This document shows positions 1 through 9,064 of a DNA stretch of 64,000 nt, piece after piece (positions within the stretch are counted from its first letter, which is position 1; every line of letters starts with the position of its first letter). A model generated the notes under the pieces. The model was not told the DNA's origin, ran no database searches, and saw only the letters and a program-made list of their open reading frames with translations. This DNA comes from Alistipes sp. Zagget8 (GTDB taxonomy: Bacteria; Bacteroidota; Bacteroidia; Bacteroidales; Rikenellaceae). A program made the translations under genes and the position numbers. The DNA is taken from NCBI GenBank assembly GCA_001941065.1, contig MSHJ01000014.1, positions 25,795 to 89,794 of the forward strand, written 5' to 3'.

Positions 1-35
1 ACAAAATAGACATCATAAAAGTCCAGCAGAACTAT

Positions 36-64
36 AAAAAAAGACGGCTCCCGCAGGAACCGTC
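36..64 (-). terminator. Rho-independent terminator of the nitroreductase-like gene
   Basis: The stem GACGG/CCGTC (43-64) is followed on the minus strand by a run of seven T. It lies 22 bases past the stop codon of the gene at 86. Confidence 0.7.
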
Positions 65-85
65 CTTCTTTTCCGGCCGTGCGGC

Positions 86-763
86 CTATTTGCCGACGGT
101 CTGGGCCAGCGCCGCGAAATAACGCGCCGGATCGAGCCCGAGAGCGGCCATCAGCTGCGCCTCGGGAGTGCTGCCGCGCGTGATCGAGCGCAGGCCGTGG
201 CCCGCGGTGTAGAGGTTTACATTTTCGGCATAGCCCGCGGCGTCCTGCCCGCAGAGGTAGCGGGTATGCTCCGCCGGAATGTTCTTCCCTTCATAGACCG
301 AAAGGTCGGCGACATAGACCAGATTCAGGGGCGCCGTAAAGACGAAATCCTGCATCCCGGCCAGTTTGCGCAGGTCGCCTTCCGCGACACGCACGAGTTT
401 GTTCGCCCGGGCATCGTAGGCATACACCCCCTCGGCGAAGAAGGCATAGACGCGTATCGGATAGAGCGCCAGCGCCGAAGGAGCCGTCAGGCGGTCCGTT
501 CCCGGACGGTTGATGCCGGCGGCGGCCCACATCACGCCCGAAAGTTCCTCGAGCGTCAGCGGCGCAGCGGCAAATTCGCGCCACGAGCGGCGGTCGGCCA
601 AAGCCTGGTTGACGGTTGCCCCGCCCACGGTGTCGGGGGCCAACAAGGCGATCTCGGGACCGTGTTTCACCTCGGTCCGGGTCTCCGCGGCCTTCTGGGC
701 CGACGGGGCGCCTCCGCACGCCGCCAACAGCAGCGCCGCGCAGGCAAACAGTTTCGTTTTCAT
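86..763 (-). CDS. Nitroreductase/SagB-like lipoprotein
   Basis: About 225 residues. It begins with a lipoprotein signal, MKTKLFACAALLLAACGG, with lipobox LAAC, so it should be anchored in the envelope. The segment RRSWREFAAAPLTLEELS followed by MWAAAGINR matches the N-terminal FMN-binding pattern of nitroreductase-family proteins, and many Bacteroidales carry such SagB-like lipoproteins. The substrate is unknown. An ATG two codons upstream (769) is an equally possible start. It is a single-gene unit with its own terminator. Confidence 0.75.
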   Translation of the reverse strand: MKTKLFACAALLLAACGGAPSAQKAAETRTEVKHGPEIALLAPDTVGGATVNQALADRRSWREFAAAPLTLEELSGVMWAAAGINRPGTDRLTAPSALALYPIRVYAFFAEGVYAYDARANKLVRVAEGDLRKLAGMQDFVFTAPLNLVYVADLSVYEGKNIPAEHTRYLCGQDAAGYAENVNLYTAGHGLRSITRGSTPEAQLMAALGLDPARYFAALAQTVGK

Positions 764-823
764 AGTCATGCGTTTTTTTTCGGTTCCAAGCAAAAATAAT
801 GCACGCGGAGCAGAATACCAAAT

Positions 824-1291
824 TTATCCGCACGCATCCTGCAGCGAATCGAGCACGGCGACGATCTCTTCGCCGTAACGCTCCGTCCGTCCGGGTCCGA
901 ACCCCCGGACAACCAACAGGTCCTCGGGCGATTCGATGTCGTTCCGGGCGATGTTGAGCAGGTCGCGGTTCGAGGCGATGACGAAGGGTTTGCGGCCCAT
1001 GGCCTCGGCACGGCGGTCGCGCCACAGGCAGAGCGCCTCGTAACGCTCGCATTCCAGCTCGGTGAGGTCTGTTGCGGGAGGCATGAAATCCCCGACCAGG
1101 GCCGGAGCCGCCGCGCGTTCCCCGTCCGTGGGGTCGTGGTAGATGACGATGACCGTCCACGACGACCGGCCCCGCAGGCATCCGCAATGGAGGCGCGAGA
1201 CGCGGACCGCCGCGAGAAATTCGTTCACGATCCGTTCGTCGCGCTCCCGCACGGCGGGGTCGACGCGGATCTCAAAGGTTTTGATCTTCAT
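824..1291 (-). CDS. HRDC-domain protein
   Basis: 155 residues. The C-terminal half (about 75-150), with ERYEALCLWRDRRAEAMGRK and later RNDIESPEDLLVVRGFGPGR, fits the HRDC fold that follows the helicase core in RecQ and RNase D. No helicase motifs are present, so this is a stand-alone HRDC protein with a presumed nucleic-acid-binding role. The N-terminal 70 residues are unassigned. It is transcribed divergently from the EFR1-type gene. Confidence 0.7.
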   Translation of the reverse strand: MKIKTFEIRVDPAVRERDERIVNEFLAAVRVSRLHCGCLRGRSSWTVIVIYHDPTDGERAAAPALVGDFMPPATDLTELECERYEALCLWRDRRAEAMGRKPFVIASNRDLLNIARNDIESPEDLLVVRGFGPGRTERYGEEIVAVLDSLQDACG

Positions 1292-1377
1292 AGTCCGTTG
1301 TTTGAAGTTGCGTCCTCAAATATAGACCAAAGAGCCGGATTCCGCAAAATCGCATCCCGAAGCACGGGATTTTTATG

Positions 1378-1385
1378 TAACTTTG
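1378..1385 (+). promoter_or_regulatory. -7 promoter element for the EFR1-type gene
   Basis: TAACTTTG matches the Bacteroidetes -7 consensus TAnnTTTG and ends 5 bases before the ATG at 1391, implying an almost leaderless mRNA. No clear -33 TTTG is seen. Confidence 0.5.
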
Positions 1386-1390
1386 CCTGC

Positions 1391-2245
1391 ATGAAACCCG
1401 AAACCATCCATACCGTCGTCTTTTCACCGACGGGAACCTCGAAAAAGATCGCTTCGGCCGTGGCGCGGGGAATCGCCTCCGCAGCCGGCGCAGCCCCCGC
1501 CGAAGCCGCCCCGCTGAAAACCATCGACCGGACGCACACGGCCGGCGAAGCCGTGACGCTCCCCGCCGACACGGTGGCCGTAATCGCCGCACCCGTCTAC
1601 GGGGGACACATCGCCCCGACGGCCGTGAAGCGGCTCGAAACGCTCCGGGGCGAAGGCACGCCCGCCGTGGTCCTTGCGGTCTACGGCAACCGGGCTTTCG
1701 AAAAGGCCGCCGCCGAGCTGGCGCAGCTGGCCGCCCGGCAGGGATTCGTTCCGGTGGCCGCCGCGGCTTTCGTCGGGGAGCATTCGTACAGCACCCCCGA
1801 AACACCCGTCGCCGCCGGACGCCCCGACGCGCAGGACCTCGCAGAGGCCGCGGCATTCGGCGCCGCGGTGCGCAAAAAACTCGATGCCGGAGACCTCACG
1901 CCGGTCGATGCCGCCAGACTGAAAGATGTGCGGACTCCGCTGCTGCCGATGCTGCATTTCATCCGCTTTGTGCTGGGCTACCGGCGGCGTCAAAAGAAAA
2001 ATCCGGTCGTCTACCTGCCCGCGGGCGATGCCGACCTTTGCACCCATTGCGGCCGCTGCGCGGCAGTCTGCCCCACGCAGGCCATCGTCCGCGGCGACGA
2101 GGTGCACACCGACCCGGCACGCTGCATCCGCTGCTGCGCCTGCGTCAAGGGATGCCCGGTCGGGGCGCGGAGTTTCCACACCCCCTTCGCCGCAGCGCTT
2201 GCACGCAGTTTCACCCGGCGCAAACCGCCCGTAACAATCTTATAA
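1391..2245 (+). CDS. EFR1-family flavodoxin/ferredoxin protein
   Basis: 284 residues. The N-terminus MKPETIHTVVFSPTGTSKKI has the flavodoxin FMN-phosphate loop (SPTGTSKK). The C-terminus has two 4Fe-4S motifs, CTHCGRCAAVCPTQA and CIRCCACVKGCPVGA. This flavodoxin plus ferredoxin order is typical of EFR1-family proteins, presumed cytoplasmic electron carriers. The ATG at 1391 was chosen because a -7 box directly precedes it and no homology is visible upstream. The GNAT gene starts 3 bases after its stop, so the two are probably co-transcribed. Confidence 0.85.
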   Translation: MKPETIHTVVFSPTGTSKKIASAVARGIASAAGAAPAEAAPLKTIDRTHTAGEAVTLPADTVAVIAAPVYGGHIAPTAVKRLETLRGEGTPAVVLAVYGNRAFEKAAAELAQLAARQGFVPVAAAAFVGEHSYSTPETPVAAGRPDAQDLAEAAAFGAAVRKKLDAGDLTPVDAARLKDVRTPLLPMLHFIRFVLGYRRRQKKNPVVYLPAGDADLCTHCGRCAAVCPTQAIVRGDEVHTDPARCIRCCACVKGCPVGARSFHTPFAAALARSFTRRKPPVTIL

Positions 2246-2248
2246 TCG

Positions 2249-2689
2249 ATGATCGAACGCATCGAATCTCCGGTTCCGGTCGAGCTGGACGCACTTACCG
2301 CCTTGTGGGAAAGGTCGGTACGCGCCACGCACGATTTCCTCGCCCCGGAGGACATCGCCTTTTTCCGCCGCATGGTGCGCGAGGAGGCGCTGCCCGGCGT
2401 GGAGGAGCTCTATGTGGTACGGGACGAAAAAAACGGCTTCGCGGCCTTTGCAGGCGTCGAAGCCGGAAAACTCGAAATGCTGTTCGTCGCGCCCGAAAAG
2501 CGCGGGAAAGGACTGGGCCGCATACTTGTGAAATACGTCACGGCGCACTGCGGCGTGCGGCACGTGGATGTCAACGAGCAGAACGCGCAGGCCGCGGGAT
2601 TCTACGCCCGCATGGGCTTCCGCGTCGTTTCACGCAGCGCCTCGGACCCCTCGGGACGTCCCTACCCCATACTCCACCTCGCGCTTTAG
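2249..2689 (+). CDS. GNAT-family N-acetyltransferase
   Basis: 146 residues. The acetyl-CoA loop LFVAPEKRGKGLGRILVKYV contains the R-G-x-G-x-G/A pattern of motif A, and NEQNAQAAGFYARMGFR is the usual motif B region. The acceptor substrate cannot be told. It lies 3 bases behind the EFR1-type gene and overlaps the 3' end of lutC by 4 bases tail to tail. Confidence 0.85.
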   Translation: MIERIESPVPVELDALTALWERSVRATHDFLAPEDIAFFRRMVREEALPGVEELYVVRDEKNGFAAFAGVEAGKLEMLFVAPEKRGKGLGRILVKYVTAHCGVRHVDVNEQNAQAAGFYARMGFRVVSRSASDPSGRPYPILHLAL

Positions 2690-3267
2690 GCCCGGATCAC
2701 CACCGTCACGGACATCGGCCCGTGGGCGCCGAAGACCAGCGCCTGCTCGATGTCGGCGGTCTTCGAAGGCCCCGACATGAAACATCCGTACCCGAAATCG
2801 TCCACCTCGGGACGCATCACCGCCTCGTGCATGGTATCCACGATCGCATCCTTCGGGATGACGATCACCAGCGCCGTGGCCCCGAAATAGAGGGCCTTGT
2901 GGCGGATGTCCTGCGCAATCCACACGGCGCCGTTTTCCGCGACGCCGAACGCCCCCGTCACGACGCCCAGGTCGACATCGACCAGTTCGCGCGGGTCCTC
3001 CACGGCGTCGGGATCGAGCGTGGCGATGCCCAGCTCGGGCATTGTCGAAGCAATCGTCCGCGCATCGGGGTAACAGCGGCGGACCACGTCGTCGAGGGTC
3101 TCGTCCGGCGCCATCCGCACCGCCCTGCCGCCTGCGGCCTCGAGCCGTTCGGCGAACGTCGCCGCGGGATCGTCGAAGCGCTGGGGCGTGAAATCCGGCA
3201 CGGGATACGGATATTCGGGCATCCCGTCGGCCGAAAGCTTTTTCAGTATTTCGTCTTTGCTACTCAT
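2686..3267 (-). CDS. lutC: LutC/YkgG-family lactate utilisation protein
   Basis: 193 residues from MSSKDEIL. The C-terminal part, with VTGAFGVAENGAVW, VIVIPKDAIVDTMHEAV and the conserved GPSKTADIEQALVFGAHGP, is the LUD-domain signature. LutC works with LutA and LutB to oxidise L-lactate to pyruvate, passing electrons through iron-sulfur clusters. Its start overlaps the lutB stop by 8 bases, indicating translational coupling. It is the last gene of the lutABC operon. Confidence 0.9.
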   Translation of the reverse strand: MSSKDEILKKLSADGMPEYPYPVPDFTPQRFDDPAATFAERLEAAGGRAVRMAPDETLDDVVRRCYPDARTIASTMPELGIATLDPDAVEDPRELVDVDLGVVTGAFGVAENGAVWIAQDIRHKALYFGATALVIVIPKDAIVDTMHEAVMRPEVDDFGYGCFMSGPSKTADIEQALVFGAHGPMSVTVVIRA

Positions 3268-4630
3268 CTTTTTTTGTTTTTTTCCACCATCCATTGAACG
3301 TCTTCGGGGCGAAGGGCGGCATGGCACGGCCGGGGGCGCTCCACGGGTTCAGCCCGTTTTCGAGCACGAAGCGCGGGAGTTTCTCCGCCGCGCGGGCCAG
3401 GGCGATGCCGCCGTAGAATCGTCGCCGACCGCCCATGATAAAGTCCATGCCCTTGACCGAGAGTTTCTTCACCGGATCGGCCAGATGCAGTCCGTCCAGC
3501 TGCTGCCGCCACATATAGATTTGCTCCCCGAGGTCGATCTGCGCCGGGCAGACGTCCGAGCAGGAGTAGCACAGCGAGCAGGCCGAGACATTGCCGTGGT
3601 AGAGCTTCGGCGAACGCAGCATCCCGAGGTTGATGCCCAGCGGCCCAGGGATGAAATAGGAGTAGGTAGAACCTCCCGAACGGCGGTAGACCGGACAGGT
3701 GTTCAAGCAGGCCCCGCAGCGGAGGCATTTGAGCATATTGCGGTGGGCAGCGTCGGCCAGCCACTCCGAGCGGCCGTTATCGACCAGAATGACGTGTATC
3801 TGTTTCCCCGGAGCGGGACGGCGGTAGAGCGAGGTGTAGCTCGTGACGGGCTGTCCCGTGCCCGAGCGGGCCAACAGGCGCGTGAAGACCGCCAGCGCCG
3901 CCATGTCGGGAATCACCTTTTCGATCCCCATGATGGCGATGTGCAGATCGGCGAACGAGGTGCCCAGGTCGGCGTTGCCCTCGTTGGTGCAGACGGCCAG
4001 TGCCCCCGTGGAGGCCACGGCGAAATTGACGCCCGTCATCGAGATGTCGGCATCGAGGAATTTCGGCCGCAGGGCCTTGCGGGCCGCGTGGGTCAGGTAT
4101 GTCGGGTCGCTGTTGCCCGGCTCGGTGTGCATCTCGCGTTCGAACAACGTGCCGACCTCCTCGCGCCGCACGGCGATCGCCGGCAGGACGATGTGGCTGG
4201 GCGGCCGGTGCAGCAGCTGCATGATCCGCTCCCCGAGGTCGCTCTCCACGGCATCGACGCCCCGCTCCTCGAGGTAGGGCGTCAGTCCGCACTCCTCCGA
4301 GAGCATCGACTTGCTCTTGATAAGGTTCGTACCCCCGTGCTCCCGGACCAGCTCCCAGACCGTCGCGTTCATCTCCGCGGCGTCCTTCGCCCAGTGGACC
4401 ACCATGCCGTTGGCCGTGGCGTTGCGTTCGAACTCGCAGAGGTAGTGTCCCAGACGGCTCAGCGTGTGGCGCTTGATCTCCGACGACAGGCGCCGCAGCC
4501 CCTCCCACTCGGGAACCGTCATCATCATCCGGTCGCGCTTCTCGCGCACGGCGTACAGCGCCTTGTCGTGCCAGGCCATGCGTTCGGCATCGGCGACGAA
4601 TCGTTTCGCGGCTTTGGAATGGGTGCTCAT
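3260..4630 (-). CDS. lutB: LutB-family iron-sulfur protein (lactate oxidation)
   Basis: 456 residues, full length for LutB. A LUD domain is followed by two ferredoxin motifs, CLRCGACLNTCPVYRRSGG and CSLCYSCSDVCPAQIDLG, which bind two 4Fe-4S clusters. It starts 4 bases inside the end of lutA and ends 8 bases inside lutC. In the complex it transfers electrons from lactate. Confidence 0.93.
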   Translation of the reverse strand: MSTHSKAAKRFVADAERMAWHDKALYAVREKRDRMMMTVPEWEGLRRLSSEIKRHTLSRLGHYLCEFERNATANGMVVHWAKDAAEMNATVWELVREHGGTNLIKSKSMLSEECGLTPYLEERGVDAVESDLGERIMQLLHRPPSHIVLPAIAVRREEVGTLFEREMHTEPGNSDPTYLTHAARKALRPKFLDADISMTGVNFAVASTGALAVCTNEGNADLGTSFADLHIAIMGIEKVIPDMAALAVFTRLLARSGTGQPVTSYTSLYRRPAPGKQIHVILVDNGRSEWLADAAHRNMLKCLRCGACLNTCPVYRRSGGSTYSYFIPGPLGINLGMLRSPKLYHGNVSACSLCYSCSDVCPAQIDLGEQIYMWRQQLDGLHLADPVKKLSVKGMDFIMGGRRRFYGGIALARAAEKLPRFVLENGLNPWSAPGRAMPPFAPKTFNGWWKKTKKDE

Positions 4631-5367
4631 AGCTTCGAATTGAGGATTTCAACGATGTGGAGGGTCTTCACCGGCAGCTTCTCGCGGTCGATGATCCCCT
4701 GCATGTGCATCAGGCACGACGAATCGGCCCCGGTGATGTATTCGGCGCCGGTGGCGATGTGCCGCTGAACCTTGGCACGCCCCATGGCCACCGACACGGC
4801 GTTCTCCTCGACGGAGAACATCCCGCCGAAGCCGCAGCACTCGTCCCGCCGTTCGGGTTCCGCCACCTCGACCCCCTCGACCAGCGCCAGCAGGTCGCGG
4901 AGCTTCGAATGGAGGGGAACGTTCATCTCGCTGGGCGACGAGAGGTCCATCTTGCGCACCCCGTGGCAGGAGTTGTGCAGGCTCACCCGGTGCGGAAAGC
5001 GGGCATCCAGCCGCGCGGGCTTCACCACGTCGTGCAGAAACTCGCAAATCTCCCAAATACGCGCATCGACGCACGCATGCTCCTTATAATTGTCCAGCAG
5101 CCGCGGGTAACCCTCGCGCACGAAGACCACGCAGCTAGCCGAGGGCCCCACGACATAATCGTATTTCGCAAAGAGTGCGTCCATGCGTTCCGCCAGCGCT
5201 TTGGCGTCCTTTTCGAAACCCGCATTGGCCATCGGCTGGCCGCAGCAGGTCTGGTCCAGCGGGTATTCGACCTCGCAGCCGACCTTGCGCAGCAACTCGT
5301 ACGACGCACGGCCCACCTCGGGATACACCGCATTGATGTAACAGGGAATAAACAATCCGACCTTCAT
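4627..5367 (-). CDS. lutA: LutA-family protein with CCG cysteine-rich domains
   Basis: 246 residues. Two cysteine-rich CCG domains are seen, with CCGQPMANAGF in the N-terminal half and DECCGFGGMFS in the C-terminal half, as in LutA and the GlpC/HdrB families. First gene of lutABC. The three reading frames overlap end to start, so the order A-B-C is one transcription unit. A single short intergenic region separates it from the Hsp20 terminator. Confidence 0.93.
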   Translation of the reverse strand: MKVGLFIPCYINAVYPEVGRASYELLRKVGCEVEYPLDQTCCGQPMANAGFEKDAKALAERMDALFAKYDYVVGPSASCVVFVREGYPRLLDNYKEHACVDARIWEICEFLHDVVKPARLDARFPHRVSLHNSCHGVRKMDLSSPSEMNVPLHSKLRDLLALVEGVEVAEPERRDECCGFGGMFSVEENAVSVAMGRAKVQRHIATGAEYITGADSSCLMHMQGIIDREKLPVKTLHIVEILNSKL

Positions 5368-5463
5368 TTGTCTTTCATTTTAGCACCAAACTAAACCACA
5401 CCAAAGATACGGATTTTTTCCGGGATTTGTGCATGGCAGTGACTTTCCGTCTGCTAAATTACA

Positions 5464-5500
5464 AAAAAAGAGGGCCCGGTATCCCGGTCCCTCCTTTTTT
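5464..5500. terminator. Bidirectional terminator between lutA upstream region and hsp20
   Basis: A strong GC hairpin (5470-5493) is flanked by A and T runs on both sides. On the minus strand it ends the hsp20 transcript. Confidence 0.8.
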
Positions 5501-5513
5501 CGGGAACATTTTC

Positions 5514-5951
5514 CTATTCGATCTCGATACGGCGGGCGGCGGAAGCGGCTTCCGTCACCTTGCGCTTCGGAATTTCGATGGTCATCACGCCGTTCTCGAC
5601 CCGGGCCGAAATCTTGTCGCGCTCGACATTGTCGGGCAGCAGCAGGCTCTGCTGGAACTGCGTGTAGGAGAATTCGCGGCGCAGGTAGGTGCCCTTATGC
5701 TCCTTGTCCTCCTCTTTGGTCTCGTTCTTCTTCTCCATCGAGATGGTCAGTTCGTTGTCCTCGTTGAGATGCACCTTAAAGTCCTCTTTGGTCATCCCGG
5801 GAGCAGCGACCTCGACTTTGTATTCGTCGTCGTTCTCCAGAATGTTGACGGCCGGAGCCGTGGTGTTGCGGCGCTCCACGAGCCAATCGTTGCCCAGGAA
5901 ATCGTTGAAAATGCTCGGCAGCCAGTTCTGATTACGTCTTGCAGGTACCAT
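5514..5951 (-). CDS. Small heat-shock protein, Hsp20/alpha-crystallin family
   Basis: 145 residues. The alpha-crystallin domain spans about residues 35-140, with EYKVEVAAPGMTKEDFKVHL and the C-terminal IEIPKRK (I-x-I/V oligomerisation motif). It is an ATP-independent holdase in the cytoplasm. An unusually clear Shine-Dalgarno AAGGAGG (5960-5966) sits 8 bases before the ATG, uncommon in this phylum, suggesting high expression. Confidence 0.95.
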   Translation of the reverse strand: MVPARRNQNWLPSIFNDFLGNDWLVERRNTTAPAVNILENDDEYKVEVAAPGMTKEDFKVHLNEDNELTISMEKKNETKEEDKEHKGTYLRREFSYTQFQQSLLLPDNVERDKISARVENGVMTIEIPKRKVTEAASAARRIEIE

Positions 5952-6133
5952 AATTTTGTCCTCCTTAATTATTTTGGTTTAACATTCGTTTCTCATCTTC
6001 CACCCCTTTCGGAGCGGATTCACCCGTAAACGGTCAAATCCTGTGCCACGTCGGAATAAGTGTAAAAATGTCATGAATTGTCACACTTTGTGAAAAATCG
6101 TCCTGACAGAACGACATTGTTCCAACATTTTTT

Positions 6134-6141
6134 TACATTTG
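6134..6141 (+). promoter_or_regulatory. -7 promoter element for GNAT gene
   Basis: TACATTTG fits TAnnTTTG and ends 4 bases before the ATG at 6146. No -33 element at the usual spacing. Confidence 0.45.
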
Positions 6142-6145
6142 CAGC

Positions 6146-6670
6146 ATGGACAAAGAATTGATATTCCGGCAGGCGGTATCCAACGAGGTACCCCACATCA
6201 TGCAGATCATCCGTCAGGCACAGGCCCGGATGTATGCGGCAGGCAGCCGCCAATGGCAGGACGGCTATCCCGCTCCGGGGCATGTTTCGGCGGACATCGG
6301 CCGCGGCCGCGGCTACGTGCTGTGCAGGCCCGGCACCAAGGAGTGCCACGCGGTGATCGCCTACGGCGCGGTGGTATTCGACGGGGAACCGGCCTACGAA
6401 GCCCTCGAAGGCAAATGGCTCACCGACGGCCCCTACGTGCTGGTGCACCGCCTGGCAGTCGCCGACGGCGAACGCGGCAAGGGCGTGGCGGCGGAGTTCC
6501 TGCGCCACGTGGAGGAGCTGGCGCGGGAACGGGGCATCGGGGCATTCCGCATCGACACCAACTACGACAACAGCCCCATGCTGCGACTGCTCGAACGCAC
6601 GGGATTCACCCCCTGCGGCAAGGTCGTCTACCGGAGCGGCGAACGGCTGGCCTTCGAAAAGGTGCTCTGA
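6146..6670 (+). CDS. GNAT-family N-acetyltransferase
   Basis: 174 residues. The motif A core VLVHRLAVADGERGKGVAAE carries R-G-x-G-V-A for acetyl-CoA binding, followed by FRIDTNYDNSPMLRLLERTGF typical of the C-terminal half. The substrate is unknown. It is a stand-alone gene; its 3' end faces the fimbrial tip gene. Confidence 0.88.
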   Translation: MDKELIFRQAVSNEVPHIMQIIRQAQARMYAAGSRQWQDGYPAPGHVSADIGRGRGYVLCRPGTKECHAVIAYGAVVFDGEPAYEALEGKWLTDGPYVLVHRLAVADGERGKGVAAEFLRHVEELARERGIGAFRIDTNYDNSPMLRLLERTGFTPCGKVVYRSGERLAFEKVL

Positions 6671-6720
6671 ACCGGCATCCGGCCCGAAAAGCGGAAATAC
6701 GGGTGCAGGGCGGAGCGGGA

Positions 6721-9042
6721 TCAGTAATCCCGGATACAGCGGACCGAATAGCCGTAGGAACGGTCCGCGTCATAGAAATCGAACCCGTAATTGCTCAGGA
6801 AAAGGTAATCGACCGAATAGGTCGTATAGGGAGTCGCGGACCAGTAGTATCCGTAGGCCCCGATATGGACCACGCTGCCGTGGCCGTTCGGATAGCGGTG
6901 GCCCGACACGGGCAGGAAAAGGGTCCCGTCGGGCGGAACGCCCCGGTTGTCGGGATCGGCAGCGGTGGAAACCGTGACATTGCCCCCGGCGAACAGGCCG
7001 CTCACGGGATCGGAAGTCCCGTCGGGCAGGCCGTCGAATGTGGCCGTAATATTCCTGAAATCCCCTGATGAAACCCTTAGCCCGCGAGTCTCCTCATAAA
7101 GCTGGGACTGCTCGGCGGAGGTCGGCATCCGCCAGCGGCCCCGGGTCCATTCCGTGCGGCCGGAGACGTAGCGGCAGATGTCGCCGACGCCGGCATCCGC
7201 GTCGTAGCCCGCCCCGTCGCGGTAGTCCCTGAAAGCGTCCGCATCGCTGTCCGAGGGGGCAGGTCCGTCGAATCCGAAATTGGGATGCGCATAAGGAATC
7301 CGGTCCCAGCCCGCAAGGCTGTCGCCCCATCCCGAGGGATCGAGGGAGGACGAAGGGTTAAAGACCACATGCAGACCGGGATCATAGGGATTGCCCGAAG
7401 GCGCCACCGCAAGGAGCGACCCCCATTTGAAGAACACCCCCTGCGACCAGGCCGGGATCGAGAGGTTCTCCTCCCGGGTCACGGCGAAGGTCGGCGCCCC
7501 GGCCCGGAGGACGACGTTGCTGCGTGCGAACAGTTCGGCGATGGTGGTCCGGCGGACGGTGAGGGTGTCGCGGAGGCGTCCGGCCGTAAAGACGATACGG
7601 CCGCTCACGTAGTCGGGAACGGCGACGGGAGCCTCCAGCGGCGTGACCTCGACCGCCAGTCCCGAACGGTTGATGTCGGTCCCCGAGGCAATCTCCGCAT
7701 CCCCGGCGAGCCGGAGCCACGTATGCGCATCGGGGTCGAGGACCTCGGCCCTCCAGCCGCCGTGGTAGTCGGAACTCACGCGGTGGATCAGCTTCCGCGC
7801 CGCGCCCCACGGCAGGTCGACCGTACGGGTCTCGACACCCATGAAATATTGTCCGTCGAAAACGATCTCGTTGATCCCGTCGAGGTCCACCACCAACAGC
7901 GATGTTTTCAGGTTCGAGAGCACCGTGGCCGCGGCCACGGCCTCGCCGAACGTGGCGTAACCGGGACCTTCGGCCGCCGTAACGGAGACGATGTAGCGAT
8001 GGTTGCGGTAGAGGGGCATGATCCGCGCCCCGGAGCTGCCCGGATCGGCCTCCCCGGGAGCCGTGAAATCGATGCGGTAAAAACTGACGGCGCCCCGGTA
8101 ACTGCCTTCGAGCACCAGGCAAACCCGCCCAGCGGGATCGGCGGGCGGAGCCCCCTTATCCGCTTCACAGGTGTAGATCGTTCCGGCGAGACGCGCTCCG
8201 GGAGTGTTTCCGGGCTGGTCATAGGGATATTCCTGAGCGGCATCGGTCCCCGGTTTGCCCGCATCGCCCGGAATCCGGGGATCGTCGTTCGTCGAGTAAG
8301 GATGCCCGGGGTCCCCCTCCCGGAGCAACGCCCCGGTGGCAGGGTCCCACGCCGGGGCGATAAACCCGCCCGTGCGGTAGTTGACCAGGTGGATGCGTTC
8401 CAGCCGGAAGATGTCGCCGGCAACCTCGTTCTCCACATCGATCCGCGCCAGCATCCGCATCAGCCGGATGCCGGAGACCTTCATGCCAGGGCAGATGCCG
8501 GAGACCGCGACCTCGCCGTACATCGGAATCGGCGCAAAGCCCGGCGTCGAGACGTTCCATTTGTACGTGCCGTCGCCATCGGGAGCGACCGCGAATTTCA
8601 GCGCCTCCAGCACGGCCTGTTTCTCCGCACCGGGAGGATGCTCCGCCAGGGCGGCATCTACCTCGTCCGAAGCGTTCGCAACGACGACGACCAGCCCCGC
8701 ATCGGGGTCCGCCGGCAGGTCCAGCCGGTACTCCACCTTATAATCGGGTCCCGCCCCGCCCTGCGTGAGGTCGTCGGTCTTCAGACTGCGGATCAGCCGG
8801 GCGGGCGAGGAGTCGTCGAAGATCAGCAGGTCGACGCTCCGCACCGCCGCCTCGCCCCCGTCGCCATCGATCGAGCGGGTCACGGGGGTATGGAAGCCCG
8901 GAACGGTCATTTCGAAGCACACCGGCAGCTCCTGCGGACCGGACCGCGGGACATCCGCCGGATCGTGGGCGCACCCCGCGGCGCACAACGCCCCGAGAAC
9001 CGCCGTCAAACGGGAGAAAAGCCAGATGCTGGATCGTTCCAT
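6721..9042 (-). CDS. Fimbrial lipoprotein with C-terminal FISUMP-like domain (probable tip/accessory subunit)
   Basis: 773 residues. The signal ends in lipobox LCAAGC. Residues about 40-380 follow the fimbrillin pattern (VDLLIFDDS, LMRMLARIDV, YRNHRYIVSVTA) of Mfa/FimA subunits. The last 200 residues, including GRWRMPTSAEQSQLYE and YYWSATPYTTYS with terminal SYGYSVRCIRDY, look like the FISUMP/DUF1566 carbohydrate-associated fold. Last gene of the fimbrial operon, 22 bases behind its neighbour. The long adhesin-like end suggests a pilus tip; that role is inferred. Confidence 0.78.
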   Translation of the reverse strand: MERSSIWLFSRLTAVLGALCAAGCAHDPADVPRSGPQELPVCFEMTVPGFHTPVTRSIDGDGGEAAVRSVDLLIFDDSSPARLIRSLKTDDLTQGGAGPDYKVEYRLDLPADPDAGLVVVVANASDEVDAALAEHPPGAEKQAVLEALKFAVAPDGDGTYKWNVSTPGFAPIPMYGEVAVSGICPGMKVSGIRLMRMLARIDVENEVAGDIFRLERIHLVNYRTGGFIAPAWDPATGALLREGDPGHPYSTNDDPRIPGDAGKPGTDAAQEYPYDQPGNTPGARLAGTIYTCEADKGAPPADPAGRVCLVLEGSYRGAVSFYRIDFTAPGEADPGSSGARIMPLYRNHRYIVSVTAAEGPGYATFGEAVAAATVLSNLKTSLLVVDLDGINEIVFDGQYFMGVETRTVDLPWGAARKLIHRVSSDYHGGWRAEVLDPDAHTWLRLAGDAEIASGTDINRSGLAVEVTPLEAPVAVPDYVSGRIVFTAGRLRDTLTVRRTTIAELFARSNVVLRAGAPTFAVTREENLSIPAWSQGVFFKWGSLLAVAPSGNPYDPGLHVVFNPSSSLDPSGWGDSLAGWDRIPYAHPNFGFDGPAPSDSDADAFRDYRDGAGYDADAGVGDICRYVSGRTEWTRGRWRMPTSAEQSQLYEETRGLRVSSGDFRNITATFDGLPDGTSDPVSGLFAGGNVTVSTAADPDNRGVPPDGTLFLPVSGHRYPNGHGSVVHIGAYGYYWSATPYTTYSVDYLFLSNYGFDFYDADRSYGYSVRCIRDY

Positions 9043-9064
9043 ATCGTCACACGTTTAAAAAGCC

